DNA from: Undaria pinnatifida
Lineage: Eukaryota; Sar; Phaeophyceae; Laminariales; Alariaceae
Direction of reading: 5' to 3'
Length of the DNA: 64,000 nucleotides
Assembly: GCA_012845835.1 (NCBI GenBank)
Contig: JABAKD010000016.1
Span: 881,343-945,342 of the forward strand
Positions 47,001-56,390 of the stretch are shown piece by piece. Below the pieces are notes generated by a model. The model was not told the origin of the DNA, made no database searches, and saw only the letters and a program-made list of their open reading frames with translations. Position 1 is the first letter of the stretch; every line of letters starts with the position of its first letter. The position numbers were made by a program, and so were the translations under genes.

Positions 47001-50000
47001 AGTAGCTGGTATTTGTGTGTGTCTCTTTACTTTAAACAGAAATTTCGACTCGAATTCACCAGTTGTTCACCCAACGCCTGCCGTGATTCTTCGTCTTAGA
47101 GAGACAGAAGGTATGTGGCGACAAACCGAGATAAATACAAATAATCAACAGCATATATGCAAGTGCCACAATCGAGTTTGTATATTTGCGACAACAATCC
47201 CTTCCTGCGCCCTCATGTAGTTAGTATAGAATCACGATCCTTTCTCCGCTCGTTCCCCGAAGCTGAAGGTGGCGCTGCTGCTCTGGGGTCTTGCGGTAAA
47301 CGTTTATGAAGATGGCGCTTCTACTCCACCATCTTGTGATGATAACTGACCGCCAGCGTCTTGCTGTAGATTGTCCTGTCGTCCGTAATCGACGACACGG
47401 TCCGTAAAAACATACGCCCGGCTATTGATCAGAAACGCCATTCGTATGGTGCCGAGGCAAATGCCCCTATGGTGTCGTCCGACAAGTCGTTGCGGTCGAC
47501 ATCCTCGGAGGTGTCTACGTTTATCTGTTTCGTATGCTGCCTCTGCGCCACATCATACATGCCAATGGAATGTTGAAAACTGAAAACATGGAAGCGATAG
47601 AGGATGTAACGACCGTTCTCAGCGAGAGAAGTTCTTATTTTGTTTCACGATCCGGCGAAACCCGCTGTTGTGCTTCCGATTTCGGCAAGCATGGCGTCGG
47701 TCGGCAGGTGATGAAGACTACTCTCTTCGTTCTTAAAAAAAACTCGTGGATGAAGAATTGCAAAGCGATGTACTCAGTGCGCGAGCGGCTTGAACACCTG
47801 ACAGGGGCCGGCATTTCTCCAGTGCTGTCGCAGTTCACGAGCACCGTGTCGAAATTATCTCAATCCAGCTGTCCCAAGGAGTTATTTCTTTCATCCCGCA
47901 CAGGTTGCCATCAATTCCGCCGCCGATGGTGATCGGGCAATCGACGTCTGCCTTTTTGTCTTCATGGTGTAGTCAGCGTCTGAATTTTGACCCTGCATCT
48001 GATGAGCTCTCCGCTGAGAACTCAAAGGAGGCATGAGGTTGCCATGTGGGTGATGACGTAGGCTGTGGGTGTAACAGATGGCTATATGGCATCTTGCTCT
48101 TCATCCGTTGATCCTGAGGTGGGATTCTGCATCGGGTTTAGCCCACGGGTGTTTGAAAACCCCCCTTCAGATGACGGCCGGTCTGTGTATTGAGTTCGGC
48201 TCGTGTGGAGGCCCCAGTCAGACTCAGCTCACGAGTCCTCGTAGCCGAGAAACCGCTGCTGAGGCGGGCTGTGTCAATGCGTCGACCCCAGACTCTAATG
48301 CTCAAGTGACATCAGGAGATAGTGCTCCGACAGTCCTTGGATACAGTGCTTCGGCTATCCCAAATTAGGATTCTCCGGCGATCCTAGACGACGATGTTCT
48401 GGCGATCCCAGGCGACGATGCTCCGGCGATCACTATTAATAGCAGCATGAACTCTCTGACGATGCCAAGTGATGATGACCAGCCAATCCCAAGCGATGAG
48501 GCTCCGATCATTCCAGATGCTGAAGCTCCGGTAATCCCAGAAGCTGATGTCTCCTCGGTAGACGCGTTGTCGAACGTGACCTTGATTGTTGGATTGGGTC
48601 TCGTACTGACGGCCACGTCATATGGTGCATTGGGCGCGACCTGAGCCACTGCAAAAGGTGCTACCCGGGGTGAACGATCGGGTGCAACGCCGGTGAAAAA
48701 AGCAGGTGTGCCCCCCAGCCAGGAAGGTCCAGCCTTGGATGGGGATGGGGCATTCCTGCTCCTGGTGATAACAGTCCGGTCCCTTGTGATACCGTCCCAG
48801 CCGTTATCGAGAGAGACCCAGACCCTGGTGGTTGTGGTCCAGCTCCTGGTGATATTGTTACAGATCTTGGTGGCAGTGTTCCAGCCCCTGGTGACGATGT
48901 TACAGAGCCTGGTGATGTCCTTCTCAGCCCCTGATGATGGCGTCCCAGATGGTGATGGTGGCGTAACAACGGTGGAGAAGTACCGTTCATTGACATATGA
49001 AAGTGCGATAACCGAGCATATAATGCTGCCCCACTGCAATTTATAGAGGTGCAACAGTTGAGGGTAATTGCGGAGGTATGAGAATCCAATACATGCCTTC
49101 TAACCAAGCACTGCATAGAGAATTCTGACACGATTATGCTCGTACGGTACATTATAAATGCACATAAGTACCAAGTATATATTTCGAGCAGCAATGGACA
49201 CGATGCAGAGGTCATATGAATACACGTGTCTGTGATCGCGCGTGCGCTCGTATGTCTTTGCGATACTATCTTAATACCACAGGTACTTAACCCGCGCACT
49301 GGGCGAGACGTGTGAAATCAGCCAAAACGAATATTTGACCTGGCCCGACTGCGAGGCGCACTACGACCTCACCACCACCAACGGTGATTTCTATTCGTGG
49401 GTATGGGAGGCCCAGGACGCCCCACACGGGCATGTCCATCTCTGGCTGGGAGGCACTCTGGACTGCGACAACATGTTCAGGAAGATCAGCCAGGTCGCGA
49501 GCGATGAAGTCGGTGAAGCGTTTGCTTTCTTGTCTCTCCCTCACCGAAAGGGACTGTGGTACAAGGGGATTTGGAGTTGCGAAGGAGAAAAGGCTAGCGT
49601 GGACGTTCAGCCTTCGGAGGTGAGTAGAAAATATGTGTGGAGGACGATAATGTCTGGCTATCATGGCTAATGATTTGCCATATTTCCCTGAAACGTGCGC
49701 ATCACTCACAGGGTAATTGAACTTCCTCCATTTAGTGGAGTGTTATCATACCTTTAATCGAAACCTAAATGCGTTTCCTTCGTTGAAGTTTCGGCGCAGT
49801 TAAATATAGCCCTTCCAAGATCGGAGTGGAGCGGGTGACCGACCCTAGTAGACGCTGTTGAGAGACACGAGCCTGTGGGATAACTCTGCAGGTCAGACAC
49901 TGTTAAACTGGGTGTAGTGTACTTGGATGTTCAAGGGTTATTGTTAGGGATGACGTTGGGGTTAAACTATCACCCCCCCCCCCTCTCCCACGGAACCTTG

Positions 50001-53000
50001 AACCCTCCGAACAACACTAAACCCAGTGCGCAGCAGAAACTGATGTGAAAGATTTCCCGTCAGGCTCGTGCCTGCAAGTATTTGCGCCCGAGGGGAAGGG
50101 GCGGGTGCGAAGGGGTGTCGTCTTTATTGGGAACCAATTCACGGGAACCGATGTACGGGATTGCCTCTGTCTTGGTGCGTTTGGTGCACGGCAGATGGGG
50201 CGGGTTCGGGCGATAGAAATGACTCGGGCAAGGCGCGCGATCTTGTCCGCGATGGCCGGGGGGTGGGGAGCAGAAGAAAATGTGTTTCCTTCCCTGCCGA
50301 GACCACCCCAAACAAGCACCTGTCTTTCCTTTGTAAACCTTGCGCCGTTGTTACGCAGTGCAGAAGACTAGAGTGGACGAAATAAGCGGGCCTGGTTCTT
50401 TGGGAATGGCCGCTCGCATCCCCTCCTGTACCCTCTCAGCTTTCCATCATAGCCTGAGGACTTTTACACCCCACTCACAACCCGACTTGAGCAACATTAT
50501 ACACGCAACCCAATGAGCGACCCCATCGGCTTCACAAGTCATGAAAACACTAAAAATACACCAATAGGGTAGCAATTATACCGTTCCTCGGAAGAGGGGG
50601 GTTCTGTAGGAAGATAAAGTTGGGCCCACACATCACATATTAACTCTGCCGTGATATGACTCGGGAAAGGCCCGTCGTCCCGTCGTTCGATGTACTGTAG
50701 AAACCGCGACCCGTGACGGATCGCCGCCTTCGCCAGCAAGAAATAGTTATAAATAAAAAACACCATTGCACGCAATTCCGCGTGAGGAAACACCGCAGGT
50801 TATAAGTATATGTACGCAGCAAACACATGTTAGCGTTTTCCAGAGGGCGTAACGGTGGAATAAACATGAAAATACGCCCCCCACATTGCGCATCTTTGCT
50901 TGCGCCCCTCTTCTCCTTTACGTGCATTTGGCAATGTACGGGAGCGCAGCTCCTGGCGAACTACAAATGCGGCTGCCTGGACTACGAGTTAACGGAGGGG
51001 GACGACTACAAGGATATAATTCCGCACGTCCAATTCTTCGAGCATTACATGGGGGGTTTTAGCGAGACAGTCCAGCGGCATGTCATCGAGATCCTCTGCC
51101 ATGGGGTGGTCAACTTGGGTGACATGCTTCAGGTGGGCTGGGCCTCCTACTACTACAGCTTTCTGGGGCTTTGAATCTGAACGCAAACTTGATTGTGTAA
51201 GCCACATTTCGGCAAAGCCGATTATCGCATATGTATATTATAAATTATTTTAAGTTCGTTTATGGACAGATTGAAGCGAGCAAGGCGGATCCCAACCCCC
51301 CTCCTCACAGCTGGTGAGGGTGCCAATACACATGTGGTCAAATTAGTTAACATTAGAATCAATCAGCAAGCGGTTGGTTCGATTATTGATTCCGATGTCG
51401 ATTTCGTGGATCATCACATGATATTCAATCGTGGCGGCAGGCCCCGATTCGTAGCACCGGCAGCGTTTACTGTGACCTAATGCCTAGCGTTTCGCACGCA
51501 AGATAATTCGTTTGTTCAGTGCACCAAACCAGTCAAAAACGAGGCGATATAAGTACATGTTGAAACACATATCTAGAAAGCCAGAAAACGTTATTTTGCT
51601 GATTAAGATGACGAATGCTGTTTTAGCCGAACGTTAATGAGGCTGGGGGGTGGGGATCGGGGGCGCATGAGGACGCTTGAAGGGCGTGGTGTTCAGTATT
51701 GATAATGAGGTGCTATTCATCGTCGCAGCTGGAAAAATCCCTAAGCCTTTCGTCGTTTATTCGTTAAGGTGGCGCTGGTGCGTCGAAGATTGAGCGCGTA
51801 GTCCGATCTTGTCCGGGCGGAGGCGGGGTAGGATTTGCGAGGCGCTAGACGTGTGTACGACTTAGCCAAGCTTTGACAAATGGTTCACTGTAATTGAATC
51901 TGAATCCTAACCGTAACTATATCTCTGATTGTCCGGGCAAGTTCTCGGGCGTAAGATATATGAAAAAATTGTGTGCACATTGACGTTTTTTTTCAATGCT
52001 AAATCAAGTTGCCAATACTACGGCAAGGGACTCTCGCTCGAGCTGTTAAAGTGGGTTCTACTATGCTGCTTAACAGGGGCTTGACGAAGCACGCAAGCAG
52101 TCAATCCGTCATGGAACAGAGACGGGCATTACTTGCGAGCTGGCGTCCTCCTGAACGCTCATATAGCGGGAGGCGGCATAAACTTCCGCCTTGCCGACCC
52201 TGGACAGGCGAATTGATCACGGAAAACATGCCACCAGTGCGAAAGCAAATCCTATGTTTCCTTATGTGCGTTACTTTCCGGTACATAGGTTGGGCCAGGA
52301 CCATTAAGTGAGTAGGACGCGACGTCGCGATGGGGCTGCTTTTTCTGCCTTGATCGTTCCTGTACTAGAACTTCAAGGCGTCTCCATCTCGCGCTCGACT
52401 TCTATATCTACTGTACAACGATAATTTACTAAATATTTCAAAATTAACCGACAGTTACATGGAAAGGGTCGTGGAGTATCAAGTTCGAGCACTTCAATGC
52501 ATCACGGAGTACTAGATCGCCGCACGACCGACCCAACGACCGATCAACAATAACTCGCTGACCAGCCCGCCCCGATCTACCCCAATCCGCCCTACTCAAC
52601 CGCATCGATCAGTCGAGCTCTACGCTGGACCCAATGTTCTGGCCGATCCACCCCACGATGGAGCGCCTGTGGCAGTTTGTTGTGGTGACAGGCCAGGCGA
52701 CGGACTTCAGCTGGGCCGACCAGGACAAAGAAGTCACTCTCTCTGATGGCACGACTGTCACCGAAAGCATTAGTCGCTACTACGAGGAGTGCAGTGGCCA
52801 CCGCGGCAGCGATGTCTTCCCGTACGGCCTGCTGGACTTGGAAACCGACGGGTTTGAGGTCAAGACGGGGATCTGCAGCAACCCGGTCACAGGGAACAGT
52901 CTCTCTAATCGCGAGGTGCTCGCGGCGTTCGACCCTCGATCCAATTCCCTGGCTTACATATACGACACCTTCAAGTGGGACCATTGCGTGCCCGAGGGCT

Positions 53001-53179
53001 ACGACTTCGATGACGCTTGGGGTGAACCCACTCCGTCGGCCCGAAAGAACGTGTTCGCTGGGGGCGATTTCATGCCGGCGATGTACACGAGTTTTCAGAG
53101 GAAGATGGGCGAGATAATGAAAAAGGACGAGGGCACATCGACGGAGAAGGAGGCGGAGACACCACGCGGACGCGCATGA
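25304..53179 (+). CDS. Tyrosinase-family type-3 copper oxidase, seven exons found in a 28-kb gene
   Basis: Tyrosinases use a two-copper centre to hydroxylate monophenols and oxidise catechols to quinones. Exons: 25304-26077, 32954-33082, 36121-36342, 37786-37825, 49283-49619, 50950-51132, 52613-53179. The N-terminus has a cytosolic tail and one membrane span (residues ~67-85), predicting a type II membrane protein with the enzyme in the lumen or outside. CuA has L-H-Y, then F-H-D-G and V-T-H eight residues later, with F-E in the expected place. CuB has P-H-G-H-V-H and F-W-P-I-H-P-T-M-E-R-L-W. All junctions are GT-AG with matching phase except between 37825 and 49283, where about 30 residues (usually an aromatic-Gly and P-W-N segment) are missing. 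About 750 residues are accounted for. Introns up to 11.5 kb are full of mobile elements. The gene is probably functional if the missing exon exists. Confidence 0.88.
26334..26432 (+). repeat. ~100-bp dispersed repeat, copy 1 (intron 1)
   Basis: Nearly identical to 38417-38514, from TAATACGCGCGATCGGAG to TTTTCATTTTTTATAAT, in the same orientation. Both copies lie in tyrosinase introns. Non-coding. Confidence 0.8.
26433..28740. other. Tyrosinase intron 1, no gene recognised
   Basis: Only short open frames occur, up to 122 codons at 27573-27205 (-). No domain, no tandem array and no recognised mobile element was seen here. Confidence 0.35.
28745..29035 (+). mobile_element. SINE-like element family 2, second copy
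   Basis: Shares with 4621-4900 a B-box-like segment (GTGGGTTTAAGTCGCCCC, 28789-28806), ACTTGCGGAAAGC, CTATGCGC and GGGAGGACACCTGTG in the same order. The A box is degraded. It lies in tyrosinase intron 1. Confidence 0.45.
29036..29985. other. Tyrosinase intron 1, no gene recognised
   Basis: Contains short GGTACC-rich words (29100-29330) and frames below 70 codons. Nothing else is seen. Confidence 0.35.
29990..31650 (-). repeat. GC-rich degenerate satellite, reverse orientation of 3023-4110
   Basis: Units contain CACACCGTGCGGGGCGGT(A/G)TCGA, GGGATCACCGTTTTCG and CCCCGG...TTGTTGGAGTTGTAG. They recur at about 30005, 30435, 30625, 30845, 31310 and 31490. They match the reverse complement of the array at 3-4 kb. 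Long overlapping frames on both strands are repeat by-products. Confidence 0.7.
31798..32165 (+). repeat. Two-unit degenerate repeat
   Basis: The segment at 31798-31920 (CAACTCGATCCGACGTGAGA, GTTGAGTCCCCAACC, CATGCCGCG..GGGA) recurs in diverged form at 32065-32160, about 270 bp later. Confidence 0.45.
32954..33082 (+). CDS. Tyrosinase exon 2: start of the CuA site
   Basis: 43 codons between acceptor CCCTTTTACAG and donor GTGAGA, phase 0 at both ends. It encodes a YGEDYADVY segment, then R-L-H-Y-K (likely first CuA histidine) and T-C-D-H, whose Cys-x-His leads into the next exon. Confidence 0.87.
33083..36120. other. Tyrosinase intron 2, no gene recognised
   Basis: Open frames up to 135 codons (33888-33481, -) have no recognised domain. 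An isolated B-box-like GGTTCGAGTC lies on the - strand near 34262, without a usable A box. An inverted repeat lies at 35443-35534. Confidence 0.35.
35443..35534. repeat. Inverted repeat, ~17-bp arms
   Basis: ATACTAGACTAGACTATA at 35443-35460 and TATATAGTCTAGTCTAA at 35517-35533 are complementary. They flank an AT-rich spacer and could form a hairpin or mark a small foldback element. Confidence 0.55.
36121..36342 (+). CDS. Tyrosinase exon 3: CuA histidines and PYWD motif
   Basis: 74 codons after acceptor CCCTCCGCCAG, ending before GTGAGA, phase 0 at both ends. It contains FHDGLGFLVTH with the second and third CuA histidines, F-E at +7/+8, and P-Y-W-D-F-T, a hallmark of the family. The exon ends in a WFG...DHM segment. 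Confidence 0.92.
36853..36943. repeat. 9-bp minisatellite (GTATGTAGT)n
   Basis: Around ten units of TGTATGTAG, with variants TGTATGTGG and TGTATGTTG toward the right end. Confidence 0.85.
37590..37733. repeat. Compound microsatellite: AGCGGT-type units, then (CCGA)n(CCGG)n
   Basis: Hexamer-like AGCGGT/AGCTGCGGT units run to about 37690. CCGA tetramers and then CCGG tetramers follow at 37694-37733. The tract ends about 50 bp before the micro-exon at 37786. Confidence 0.75.
37786..37825 (+). CDS. Tyrosinase micro-exon 4: DGRWA motif
   Basis: A 40-bp exon after acceptor CTCGTCGTAG and before GTAAGA. It starts in phase 0, as exon 3 requires, and encodes VKDGRWANTTIPR plus one nucleotide. D-G-R-W-A is the motif expected just after exon 3 in this family. 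It is too short to stand out as an open frame. Confidence 0.78.
38417..38514 (+). repeat. ~100-bp dispersed repeat, copy 2
   Basis: Second copy of the element at 26334-26432, with a handful of differences. Flanking sequences are unrelated. Confidence 0.8.
38515..39720. other. Tyrosinase intron, no gene recognised
   Basis: Open frames up to 109 codons (38615-38944) without a recognised domain. The missing tyrosinase exon was looked for here and not found. Confidence 0.3.
39725..39930 (-). mobile_element. MITE fragments, two partial copies
   Basis: GTACAGAGTCACTCGTGCG, followed by CAAACACACCAGT and ending GTACCCCCCCTACCG, is the reverse complement of the left half of the 12552-12813 element. 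A second, shorter copy (AGGTACAGAGTCACTCGTGCG) starts near 39861. Confidence 0.6.
39956..41076 (+). other. Cluster of unassigned open frames
   Basis: Three overlapping or consecutive + strand frames of 85, 107 and 191 codons (39956-40213, 40098-40421, 40501-41076) occupy a stretch of balanced composition. No domain is recognised. They may be remnants of a mobile element or an unrecognised gene. Confidence 0.2.
41425..41706 (+). mobile_element. MITE copy, left-truncated, abutting a reverse-transcriptase relic
   Basis: Starts within TCGCACGAGTGACTCTGTAC and ends GGGACCCCTGCCGTACGC, the right terminal repeat of the 12552-12813 family. The internal GCTCACGCGAGAGACCCC matches the second palindrome. 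It ends exactly where the RT-like frame on the - strand loses similarity. Confidence 0.55.
41707..42274 (-). pseudogene. Reverse-transcriptase fragment, DIRS- or gypsy-related lineage, lacking the YxDD motif
   Basis: The - strand frame shows K-T-R-V-I-H-D-I-S-F-A, a G-H-V segment, R-I-D-L-S-K, D-A-Y-I-Q, then V-D-R-R-L-H-F-G-W-R-S-S-P-G and a Ser-Ala-Leu-Glu helix. This pattern (D-L-R-L-x-F-G-W-x-x-S-P-G) is typical of reverse transcriptases in stramenopile retroelements. The frame ends in P-P-D-C before the catalytic Tyr-x-Asp-Asp strand, and a MITE follows. Catalysis is therefore impossible. Frames further upstream on the same strand (42516-44091) may be its gag part. Confidence 0.6.
42490..42566. 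repeat. 40-bp tandem duplication
   Basis: CCACCTCCAAATTTGAGAC followed by TTGGCAACTAGAGG occurs twice in direct succession. Confidence 0.8.
42516..44091 (-). pseudogene. Decayed upstream part of the RT-bearing retroelement (putative gag region)
   Basis: Frames of 182 (44091-43543), 100 (43514-43212), 136 (43134-42724) and 130 codons (42908-42516) follow each other on the - strand upstream of the RT fragment. The first holds a helix-forming KIEEMLGRVQHVL segment; the second has R-G-W-G-K-Y and Arg/Lys-rich sequence. The pattern of adjacent open segments in different frames suggests one long frame broken by indels. No zinc knuckle is seen, so the gag label is positional inference. Confidence 0.35.
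44808..46788 (+). other. Unassigned open frames, 95, 203, 137 and 140 codons
   Basis: Frames at 44808-45095, 45137-45748, 45790-46203 and 46366-46788 on the + strand are longer than expected for this AT-rich part. None has a recognised domain. The 203-codon frame is Cys-rich. The third starts with a Thr run from an ACA repeat (45829-45855). Could be a decayed mobile-element gene; no function can be given. Confidence 0.2.
47635..47990 (-). pseudogene. Ty1/copia RNase H C-terminal fragment, frameshifted
   Basis: On the - strand, A-E-L-M-A-T-C-A-G-M-K-E-I matches the Glu-containing helix of copia RNase H. After a frameshift and stop, V-N-C-D-S-T-G, then S-S-R-S-R-T-E-Y-I-A-L-Q-F-F, matches the conserved copia segment (D-N/S-x-A ... 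R-T-K-H-I-x-L-R-F-F). It lies downstream, in - sense, of the minisatellite at 48240-48990, as at the window start. Confidence 0.6.
48240..48990 (-). repeat. 30-bp minisatellite, second locus
   Basis: Clear 30-bp periodicity with CCAGCCCCTGGTGATGATGTT-like units, strongest at 48370-48560 and 48780-48940. The + strand reads Pro-Gly-Asp-Asp-Ala-Pro and the - strand Ser-Pro-Gly-Ala-Gly-Thr decapeptides. A flanking stretch (48580-48665) is similar to 840-905 of the first locus, so the two loci are homologous beyond the repeat. Confidence 0.7.
49283..49619 (+). CDS. Tyrosinase exon (sixth expected, fifth found): CuB HGxVH motif
   Basis: 337 bp after acceptor AATACCACAG and before GTGAGT. One leading nucleotide completes a split codon, then 112 codons follow. 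It encodes YLTRALGETCE, a W-P-D-C segment, and PHGHVHLWLGG with the first two CuB histidines. The entry phase does not match the end of exon 4, which is the evidence for a missing exon. Confidence 0.9.
50950..51132 (+). CDS. Tyrosinase exon: Cys-rich and acidic segment between CuB parts
   Basis: 61 codons after acceptor GGGAGCGCAG and before GTGGGC, phase 0 at both ends. It contains K-C-G-C-L-D-Y, an acidic stretch, and a helix ending in VNLGDMLQ that leads into the last CuB motif. Confidence 0.87.
52613..53179 (+). CDS. Tyrosinase last exon: third CuB histidine and C-terminal region
   Basis: 188 codons plus stop after acceptor ATCGATCAG, phase 0. It begins S-S-S-T-L-D-P-M-F-W-P-I-H, the third CuB ligand motif, and continues with E-R-L-W. 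The C-terminal ~120 residues include two WDHC/GIC cysteine segments and an EGYDFDDAWG stretch, and end in a hydrophilic Lys/Glu/Arg-rich tail. No second membrane span is present. Confidence 0.9.
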   Translation, partial: SSSTLDPMFWPIHPTMERLWQFVVVTGQATDFSWADQDKEVTLSDGTTVTESISRYYEECSGHRGSDVFPYGLLDLETDGFEVKTGICSNPVTGNSLSNREVLAAFDPRSNSLAYIYDTFKWDHCVPEGYDFDDAWGEPTPSARKNVFAGGDFMPAMYTSFQRKMGEIMKKDEGTSTEKEAETPRGRA

Positions 53180-55655
53180 ACCTTTGAAGAAACGAGCGAC
53201 ACGCATCAGATATCTCGTCTCTGCACACTTTGACAACTGAAACATTAGTATAATAGATGCAAACAATGTCGTCACGAGCACTCCAGTTTTTCCAGCGGAA
53301 TTATCTTCTTTCACGTTGTGCTTACAGTAGATTCATACTTTTCTGTCGATGGTGGGTCGTTCTTGCTGTTGTGCTTTGTGCTTGATGGTCAAGTAGGTTT
53401 CAGCTTATATGCTGCTACAGAGACTGCGTTCGTCACGGTTAGCGATTGGTTTCGGGGTTGCAGTTCAACCGTACGCCTTCCAAAGGTAACACATGTTGGT
53501 TTGAGCACCATCCGTTTGTACGGTAGAAGATTTTTCTTCTTCCGTAGTGTAATCATTACTAGTACAGTAGATTCCGACTTTTCTGTGTATGGTGTACGAC
53601 TCTTCTTTTAGGGCCTCGTTATCACGTGTAGTTTATCCTTTCGGTGAATTCGTTTAAATTTTTTCTGTGTTTGTCACGGTCAGTACTTCTTTCCACACGA
53701 GCCGGTCCGACCGTACACCACACCTGACACTTCTGATTAGTTGACTTGCCTATTCTCAGCATGCATGCACGTTCATAGTTTATGGAAGGGAGGCCGGAGG
53801 GCGGGGAATAGAGGTGGATGCACTTAGCGCGTGGAGGGATGGCGTGAACGACGGTTGACAGCTCGAACTCAAATGGATGGCCGACATCGGTCTTCAGAGA
53901 CTAGCTCGAGCAGTATACTGATACTGAACAATGCATATTCATTGAAAAAAAAGGCACTCATTGGTGAAAAAACTCTTGAGATGATGAACTACGAGGAGTT
54001 GAGGATATAAGCGGGCGACAAGAGTGAACGAAGGGGTGTAAAGACTTTTCGGGTTATCTTGTCTCTGATTGTGTCTCGCGGCGACGTCTCTCTACTACGT
54101 TTCGATGCAACTCCAACTCCTGTCAACCCTTCGGGACTTCGAAGTAAAATGAGGATAAAACGAGGTCAAAATGCACAGGCGAAAACGGCTTTAGCCACAA
54201 AAAAAAAACCGGGAATGCCGAGGTCGAGAAATTGTGCGAATTGTGAACGTAAGGAGCTGTACGATATGCGCGAACCACGACGGAACTGGTTCTTCTGCGC
54301 GCTGATCATAGACGGGCGATAAAGCACACGTTCTTGTTTTTCAAATATCTTTACCGAGGTTCTAAAGAGCAAGTGCTCAAGGCTCTCCTCTGCCTGTCCC
54401 CTTCATCGTATTGCCGGGTAATCTTTTCAACCACACAACAACGGGTCTTTTCAATAGATCTCCTGGTTGTGCATCTAACAAACATTCTATGTACCAAATT
54501 GACCTATTTCGCACTTCGTCATTTATTTCTCTTCCGGCCCGGGGTCTTTTCTTGTGCTCTCAGCCGCGGAGCACGCAGGGGACCAGCGTGTACGCCACAA
54601 CGCAATCGCGGGCCACGGCCGAGGTCCGTGGGACGTGCTCTGGGTCCTCAAAGCCACGAATCTGGCAAGTACCCAAGGGGAGACGTTTGGATTTGACACG
54701 AATTGATACCGCCTCGCGGCACATGCAAACCCTCTCGTACAAACTTCGAGCAAGCCCAGCATGCTGCTCTTGCACGATGTTGCTGTGAACACGCGGCCAA
54801 GAATGACAAGTGCTTCGTACTCCAGTACCTATAGCCGTACGCCAGGCTCGTTTCATGTTGATACCTCGTGCGCATCTACCGCCTCCCGTGCGCCTCAGCC
54901 TTGTAGCAGCACAGCAGGACTGGCCCTCAACCCGGTTCAATTTTCAACCCCGGAAATGTAGGCCTTTGCGCGAGAGCCAAGAATCAATGGGTTGTGCACT
55001 GCAGCAGCTCTGATGCCATTCGCAACGTCGGGCACAAACAGAAAACTGCATCGAGAATAGACCCAGCTCTGGGATAGGAAGAATCTCGTGACCGCTATTC
55101 CACCGGCTAGTCGCGCTGTTGGTGGATTGGCTGTTGGGATGCTGCTGGTCTGTGTGTTGTGCAGTGTTTTTTTTTATCGTATGCTGTGTGTTTGCACGGT
55201 GCACACAGGCTCGCTGGGTGCTCGATCCTCGAAAAAATCTCATCTTCAAGAAGTTCGTAGGGGCACACCGCGCCAACGTTGCTGGTACTGTACACAGAGG
55301 TTAATTACTTCTGGTTCGTGACACACCAAGGATTTTGAACGTTGCATCTACGGCAAGCTATGTTCTGTGCTGGTGCTGTGTCTTTGTTGGCGTGTTGCTT
55401 CGCGCATTTGTCATCTGAACTGCTGTTTGTTTGCTGGAAAGTATACATCAAAATTTTCCTCACAATATGCACTTTTCACATCTCGCCGTGGTCTGCCTTG
55501 GTGATTTTACTACCGCCGAACCAACATTTGTCACACACTGTTGCCTATGAGAGGCACACCGCCCAATCACGACAGCAGGATCCCTGCGGCTGCCACGCAG
55601 AACCTATCGTACGACTGATTTTTCATCCGCGTTACTTGTGATGATCATGTCATGC
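53180..55655. other. 3' flank of tyrosinase, no gene recognised
   Basis: Short frames only (up to 126 codons, 54940-54560, -). A degenerate duplication is visible between 53318-53420 and 53560-53610 (CAGTAGATTC..ACTTTTCTGT). No poly-A signal could be assigned with confidence. Confidence 0.3.
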
Positions 55656-55661
55656 ATATTG

Positions 55662-56083
55662 TGTGATACCCTGGCACGGTGGTTTGAGAGGCGGTGCCGT
55701 CAACGTTAGTCGAGGTGATGGCACGGAGCGAGAGGATAGCCTGAAAGACGAACTGCTTCCGAAATGTAGAGAAGATATTGAATAGTACAACGGTGGCGCT
55801 TAATTTGGCCAATACACACAGATATAAACCACGGAGTTGCAGGAGCCCAGACGACGGCTGCTTCCCAGAGATGACTAGGACAGCTATGATCCGGAAAGAT
55901 CTACAAGAGAGCCACACGAGAGAGTGAGTTACTTGGATATCAAGCGGAGAATCCTACGGAAGTAATTCCTCCGCACACATACGTACGTTACACTCGAACC
56001 GACACATAAAAGATGTACGATACACAAGAGCAGTGCTACTGAACATTGGATCATAATGGCTATGTGCTAACATTTCCATAACA
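55662..56083 (-). repeat. 3' LTR of a Ty1/copia element
   Basis: On the - strand it starts TGTTATGG directly after a purine tract (CCATTGAGGGGGAG, 56097-56084) and ends GGTATCACA, giving TG...CA termini and a length of 422 bp. The partner 5' LTR is absent, so the ends are inferred from the purine tract and the terminal dinucleotides. Confidence 0.6.
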
Positions 56084-56390
56084 CTCCCCCTCAATGGAAG
56101 TTGCTCTAACTCGTACCAAACTAATGATGATTAATTGCAGCAAGTATTTTCGTTTCATGCGTGTAAACGACTGAAGTACCACGTGCTGTTTCAGCCCTAT
56201 ACGTGCAACAATACATTCATGCGCTTGCTAAAGAGTACCTGCTACTGCACAAACCAGACTATCATGGCTTCCAGTCCTACATGGCTCGTTCAACCAGTGA
56301 TGGGTCGAGGCCGAATGTCGATTACAGAACGAGCAAGTTGATTCGCACAAACAGAACAGATTCAAAACAAAAACACAAAATACAAAACGA

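Noticed and set aside
47431-47510. Stretch with a C-P-Y-G-V-V-R reading as the missing tyrosinase exon
   Set aside because: It leaves end phase 1 instead of 2, and its borders are weak. The resemblance is limited to three residues.
50045-50371. 108-codon + strand frame between two tyrosinase exons as a coding exon
   Set aside because: The flanking exons splice to each other in phase 0 with a sensible protein, and no family segment is missing there. Overlapping frames on the other strand are equally long.
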